The notes beneath the pieces were generated by a model, which was not told where the DNA came from, did not search any database, and saw only the letters and a program-made list of their open reading frames with translations. DNA of 64,000 nt, from the NCBI RefSeq assembly GCF_020616555.1, contig NZ_CP085173.1:6650001-6714000 (forward strand). The letters run 5' to 3'. The stretch comes from Streptomyces longhuiensis (GTDB taxonomy: Bacteria > Actinomycetota > Actinomycetes > Streptomycetales > Streptomycetaceae). A program made the translations under genes and the position numbers. The first letter of the stretch is position 1; every line of letters begins with the position of its first letter. Shown here piece after piece: positions 62,990-64,000 of the stretch.

Positions 62990-64000
62990 ATGACGACAGA
63001 AAACGGCGGCGACGTCCGCCTTGCCGGGATCAGCAAGACCTATGGCTCTTTCACCGCCGTCAAGCCGCTGGACCTGACCGTGCCGCAAGGCTCGTTCTTC
63101 GCCCTCCTCGGCGCCTCGGGCTGCGGCAAGACCACGACCCTGCGGATGATCGCGGGGCTCGAGGAGCCCAGCTCCGGCACGGTCATGCTCGGCGACCAGG
63201 ACGTCACCGCGCTGCCTCCTTACAAGCGCCCGGTGAACACCGTCTTCCAGTCGTACGCGCTCTTCCCGCACCTCGACATCTTCGAGAACGTCGCCTTCGG
63301 CCTGCGCCGACGCGGCATCAAGTCCGTGAAGAAGCAGGTCGGGGAGATGCTCGACCTGGTCCAGCTCGGCGAGCAGGCCCGCAAGAAGCCGCACCAGCTC
63401 TCCGGTGGCCAGCAGCAGCGCGTCGCCGTGGCGCGCGCCCTGATCAACCACCCCAAGGTGCTGCTCCTCGACGAGCCGCTGGGCGCCCTCGACCTCAAGC
63501 TGCGCCGTCAGATGCAGCTCGAACTCAAGCGCATCCAGACCGAGGTGGGCATCACGTTCGTCCATGTCACGCACGACCAGGAGGAGGCCATGACCATGGC
63601 CGACACCGTCGCCGTGATGAACGCGGGCCGCGTCGAACAGCTGGGCGCCCCGGCCGACCTGTACGAGAACCCGGGTTCCACGTTCGTCGCCAACTTCCTC
63701 GGCACGTCGAACTTCATCGAGGCCGAGGTGGCCGGCCGCAGCGGCGAGGACCTCACCCTCAAGGCCGGCGACGGCAAGCTCGTCCTGCCCGCCGCCCGCT
63801 GTACGGCCGCCACCACCACCGGCGGGAAGGTCCTCGTCGGCGTGCGCCCCGAGAAGATCTCGCTCACCCACGCCGACGACGCGGGCTCCATACCCGACGG
63901 CCGCAACCGCATCACCGGCCGCGTCGCCGACAGCAGCTTCATCGGCGTCTCCACGCAGTACGTCATCGACAGCCCGCTCTGCGACGCCTTCGAGGTCTAC
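62990..64000 (+). CDS. potA: Polyamine ABC transporter ATPase PotA (3' end outside window)
   Basis: The frame from ATG 62990 runs to the end of the window (337 codons). It has Walker [11 protein letters not shown]-loop [10 protein letters not shown], signature [15 protein letters not shown], Walker [14 protein letters not shown] and switch His in [13 protein letters not shown] domain begins near residue 240. PotA-type ATPases are about 360-390 residues, so 30-50 residues are missing. Permease genes potB and potC are expected downstream of the window. Confidence 0.9.
   Translation, partial: MTTENGGDVRLAGISKTYGSFTAVKPLDLTVPQGSFFALLGASGCGKTTTLRMIAGLEEPSSGTVMLGDQDVTALPPYKRPVNTVFQSYALFPHLDIFENVAFGLRRRGIKSVKKQVGEMLDLVQLGEQARKKPHQLSGGQQQRVAVARALINHPKVLLLDEPLGALDLKLRRQMQLELKRIQTEVGITFVHVTHDQEEAMTMADTVAVMNAGRVEQLGAPADLYENPGSTFVANFLGTSNFIEAEVAGRSGEDLTLKAGDGKLVLPAARCTAATTTGGKVLVGVRPEKISLTHADDAGSIPDGRNRITGRVADSSFIGVSTQYVIDSPLCDAFEVY

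Overview
The window is chromosomal DNA of a Streptomyces or close relative. The evidence is very high GC with GC-rich third codon positions, many GTG starts and short-overlap operons, a WhiG sporulation sigma factor, four tandem type I signal peptidases, the amtB-glnK-glnD operon, and leaderless genes. Most of it is core chromosome: nitrogen sensing (1-3316), SRP (ffh), an FtsH protease, proS, rpsP-khpA-rimM-trmD-rplS, the signal peptidases, yraN-comM-dprA, whiG, rpsB-tsf-pyrH-frr-cdsA and rlmN.

Four regions stand out. (1) 5117-12831, minus strand: eight genes matching the full set of the E. coli yhfS-T-U-php-W-X-Y-Z locus, whose pathway is to my knowledge unknown. They are a GntR-like regulator (YhfZ), a PRD protein (YhfY), YhfU, a membrane transporter (YhfT), a phosphotriesterase-family hydrolase (Php), two PLP enzymes (YhfS, YhfX) and a phosphopentomutase-like enzyme (YhfW). 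Two near-identical 23-bp sites lie in the promoter spacers of yhfZ and of yhfY, which suggests a YhfZ-controlled regulon. The cluster sits between ffh and ftsH and looks like a metabolic cassette inserted among housekeeping genes. (2) 36625-40955, between cdsA and rlmN: a gene-poor island of decayed integrative-element DNA. It holds a frameshifted tyrosine integrase remnant, a 5'-truncated GNAT gene, two diverged copies of a module carrying tRNA-Arg 3'-half fragments, three paired 10-bp repeats in 13-bp phase, a long inverted repeat, and a two-gene unit (66-aa protein plus a LexA DNA-binding domain without peptidase) behind an SOS-box-like site. (3) 42092-46166: a TPP riboswitch and the thiamine ABC transporter thiB-thiP-thiQ. 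A Streptomyces palindromic repeat is inserted in frame in thiP. (4) 50814-64000: polyamine uptake and catabolism, with a class III aminotransferase, an Lrp regulator, two aminobutyraldehyde-type dehydrogenases, two PotD-like binding lipoproteins and PotA (cut by the window end). Unrelated genes (secreted protein, GDPD, adenosine deaminase, DUF4190, NADAR) lie between the two dehydrogenase/binding-protein pairs.

How the parts work together: amtB-glnK-glnD senses nitrogen and the polyamine genes supply it from amines. Ribosomal, tRNA-modification and translation-factor genes form the expected operons. Secretion is served by SRP and four signal peptidases. No complete tRNA, rRNA, CRISPR array, intact IS element or large biosynthetic cluster was seen.
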